Below, in pieces: positions 12,571 to 60,000 of a DNA stretch of 60,000 nt; position 1 is the stretch's first letter, and every line of letters starts with the position of its first letter. The DNA is from Lingula anatina (lineage: Eukaryota; Brachiopoda; Lingulata; Lingulida; Lingulidae). The position numbers and the translations under genes are program-made. The notes below the pieces were generated by a model that saw nothing but the letters and a program-made list of their open reading frames with translations, ran no database searches and was not told where the DNA came from. The stretch is taken from contig NW_019774814.1 of NCBI RefSeq assembly GCF_001039355.2, forward strand, positions 183,471 through 243,470, in the 5' to 3' direction.

Positions 12571-14047
12571 TTGGTTACAGATGAATTCATGTATCAAATA
12601 GCACATTTAAAAGTATAGTAAAAATGAATAAATAATTAAATGTGTAAGTTTTTTAATTTCTTCATTTTGATTTAAAAGAAATTTGGGACCCATAAGTGCT
12701 CTAAGTGTAGGCCTACAATGTAGGTTAAATGCCCTGTACGTTATAGACCCACACATAACATAAACCTAACTCTCTGATGATAGACAACTTTGAAATTTTA
12801 CTTTTTCAATAAAATGATAAATCAATGAAAAACTTTTCTTATGCTGTTTATAACATATTCTGGCACATCTCACATCGGATCTGGCACGTCGGTAATTCTG
12901 GCAAGTGAAAATTGATGAATTAAATTAATTTTATAGGTAGGCCTAGATATTATAGGCCCTAATATCCCTTTTGATGCTCATTTAGAAAATCGTACACGGT
13001 TCACAAGCACAATCATCTGAAATAGACCTAAAAACATGTGTCATTAGAATTCCAGCAGAGCACCGAAAGGTTTGCCAGCTGAATATTAATAAAGAGTTGG
13101 TTGCCCCATGCAAAGGTCTGAAAGGTCTCTCTTACGTTTCAGTTTTATGGCAACTTGTCAAAGGTTTCACCTCCCAGAGTAGTGTAGTGAAATATAGTTG
13201 TAAAATTGATGTTGTGTGAACATGACATTCTAATACTTAAATTGTTTTAAATAGGACACCACGATGGGAAATGTTATTTTCATTTGTTTTCTAAATGACA
13301 ATTTTTATAATTTAAAATTCCTTTAAGTTTCTACAAGTGTTTTTTAAACAAGGGATTTCAGACGTTCATCAATCATCTTATCTTTTCTAGGGTTTGTTAT
13401 CTTATGTGTTATGCTAACCTCCTTGAGTAAGACTTGAAAAAAAACTAATTATTTTCACGTATGATTACACTACATCTTTAGCCTTCAAGAAGAACTGTCC
13501 AGTCTACATAAAATACCTGTAGAGTTATTATTCAAGTATTTTCCTTAGGTATGCCTATATGTATCAGAAAATGTAAATATATCGGCTGATAGATATACCG
13601 GTAAATAGGACCGATAGGAATGCTAACTCATGGATTTTTGTGCTAAACTGAAACAGACGAAATATATACTAATCCCTACATGCCAAAACCGACGTGTACG
13701 TGAAATATTTCAATCTGTTTTTTATTTAATGTGTTAAAGCCCTTTTGTGCAAATTTCATCACGCTAGCCCGTTTTTTTTCTGTTTCTTTTCTGTTTTGCT
13801 TAGATCCAAATTGCCAATGAAATTAATTCGGTGTTTTATTTATTAATAACATGCCCATGAGTTCCATTAAACGGCAAATAGACAGAACTATAAACTTAAG
13901 CCAGTTTAAAATTCTAAACAATCTAAACTGCAAAATTGACTTCTGGTGTTGAGATTTCTGTTTAAGGCGGTTAGTCAGTGTCCTCGCCAAGGCAGCTCAA
14001 GCGGCGAAATCCTTCTGCTTGTGGCTTCACATGGCACCCCACCTGCC

Positions 14048-14073
14048 TGCGCATGCGCACCTACCTTAGCAAC
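14048..14073 (+). promoter_or_regulatory. NRF1 palindrome and X-box-like half site upstream of the dynein gene
   Basis: TGCGCATGCGCA at 14,048-14,059 is a perfect NRF1 consensus palindrome. It is followed by CCTACCTTAGCAAC (14,060-14,073), whose reverse strand reads GTTGCTAAGGTAGG: one good RFX X-box half site (GTTGCY) and a weak second half. I saw no TATA box. RFX factors commonly drive axonemal dynein genes, so this is probably the proximal promoter. Confidence 0.5.
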
Positions 14074-14153
14074 TCCATCAACTCCGCCATATTTGTTGAT
14101 GGTGCGTTGAACAAAATCGTATAAATCACGGATATGAATCTTCATTAAGAGAG
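14074..14153 (+). other. DNAH1: Putative 5' UTR exon of DNAH1
   Basis: The segment downstream of the promoter-like motifs ends at a donor (AAGAG|GTAAAAG) and contains only short out-of-frame ATGs. The next exon starts at acceptor 14,693 and carries the start codon at 14,701. The 5' end is not defined by the sequence. Confidence 0.45.
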
Positions 14154-14700
14154 GTAAAAGATTTCAATGCATGCTATTACCACAGTTATATTCATTTTTA
14201 GGATATGGTTACTAAATTAGTTTTGTTCTGCAACTCTCTGCGTTAATATGGGTGCCAATGTACTGAGTACAAGTAGAACTTTTACTCAAGACAGCAAGTA
14301 TGCTGTACTGTAAATGGTTAGTCGTATGTCTGTACTCGGATCATCGTGCTCTCTCAAAAAGCTTTGAGAATATTAGACTGTTTTAAAGATTATATTGATG
14401 ACATATAGTGACTTTTTCAAATCTTAACTGTAAGATAATATTATTCATTTAAATCGCCAAAGAGTATGGTGCACCAACTGTAATATGTTGAATTTAGAAA
14501 ACGTACATGTTCTGACTCCGTACACATTATACCAGTACATGTACGAGAAGACTTTAGCCATGGTTATTGCAGGATGCTGCCACGTTTTATGCTCAGTACA
14601 TTAATTTGATATTGGTTCATAGTGCTCTGCAAAGGATTCTAGCCTTAATCTCTCTGATTCAAGTTTTTATAATAGTATCTTTCTTTCTTTTAGCAAAAAT

Positions 14701-60000
<45,300 letters not shown>

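Larger units (their letters stand above)
10949..14047. other. Intergenic region between the head-to-head genes
   Basis: I see no supported coding gene here. The region holds the possible first exon of the coiled-coil gene near 11,890-11,960, an A-run at 12,309-12,331, T/G homopolymer tracts around a gap at 12,503-12,527, and otherwise AT-rich unique sequence. The short ORFs have no recognisable content and most run into homopolymers. Confidence 0.6.

Overview
The window is nuclear DNA of an animal with motile cilia. It is AT-rich, with GT-AG introns of roughly 100 to 1,200 bases, many microsatellites, short non-autonomous transposons and several assembly gaps, some of them a single N. Allelic-looking copies that differ clearly in introns but not in protein suggest a very heterozygous invertebrate, perhaps a marine lophotrochozoan or similar. 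I cannot name the species.

Two protein-coding genes stand head to head. On the minus strand (about 242 to 10,948, possible non-coding first exon near 11,890) is a large coiled-coil protein. I followed 21 coding exons in an unbroken frame for 882 residues; the 3' end lies beyond the left edge. I cannot identify its family. It has a Ser/Thr-rich N-terminal tail and four Cdk-type [ST]-P-x-[KR] sites. On the plus strand (about 14,074 to beyond 60,000) is an axonemal dynein heavy chain, best matched to DNAH1, an inner-arm dynein. Its joined exons give about 4,030 residues to the window edge: tail and linker (14,701-27,835), AAA1 (28,050-30,689), AAA2 (30,942-34,846), AAA3 (35,140-37,758), AAA4 (38,089-40,436), stalk with microtubule-binding domain, AAA5, AAA6 and part of the C-terminal domain. 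Only the last roughly 230 residues are missing. Between the genes (10,949-14,074) there is no convincing gene; just upstream of the dynein is a perfect NRF1 palindrome followed by an RFX X-box-like half site.

The most interesting observation is a pair of tandem 106-base exons (28,750-28,855 and 29,511-29,616). Both encode the same AAA1 segment, including the Walker B motif CFDEFNR, with identical phases but a different C-terminal third. Using both or neither breaks the frame, so they should be mutually exclusive and would give two motor isoforms differing at the main ATPase site. Three frame-neutral microexons (33, 27 and 12 bases) are further candidate splice switches.

A ten-exon block (39,663-45,565) recurs at 46,397-51,035 with the same protein sequence. 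Its frame does not allow serial splicing, and a single N separates the copies, so I read it as two haplotypes placed in tandem by the assembler. The comparison is useful in itself: one copy carries a 783-base foldback transposon with an 8-base target duplication and the other shows the empty site.
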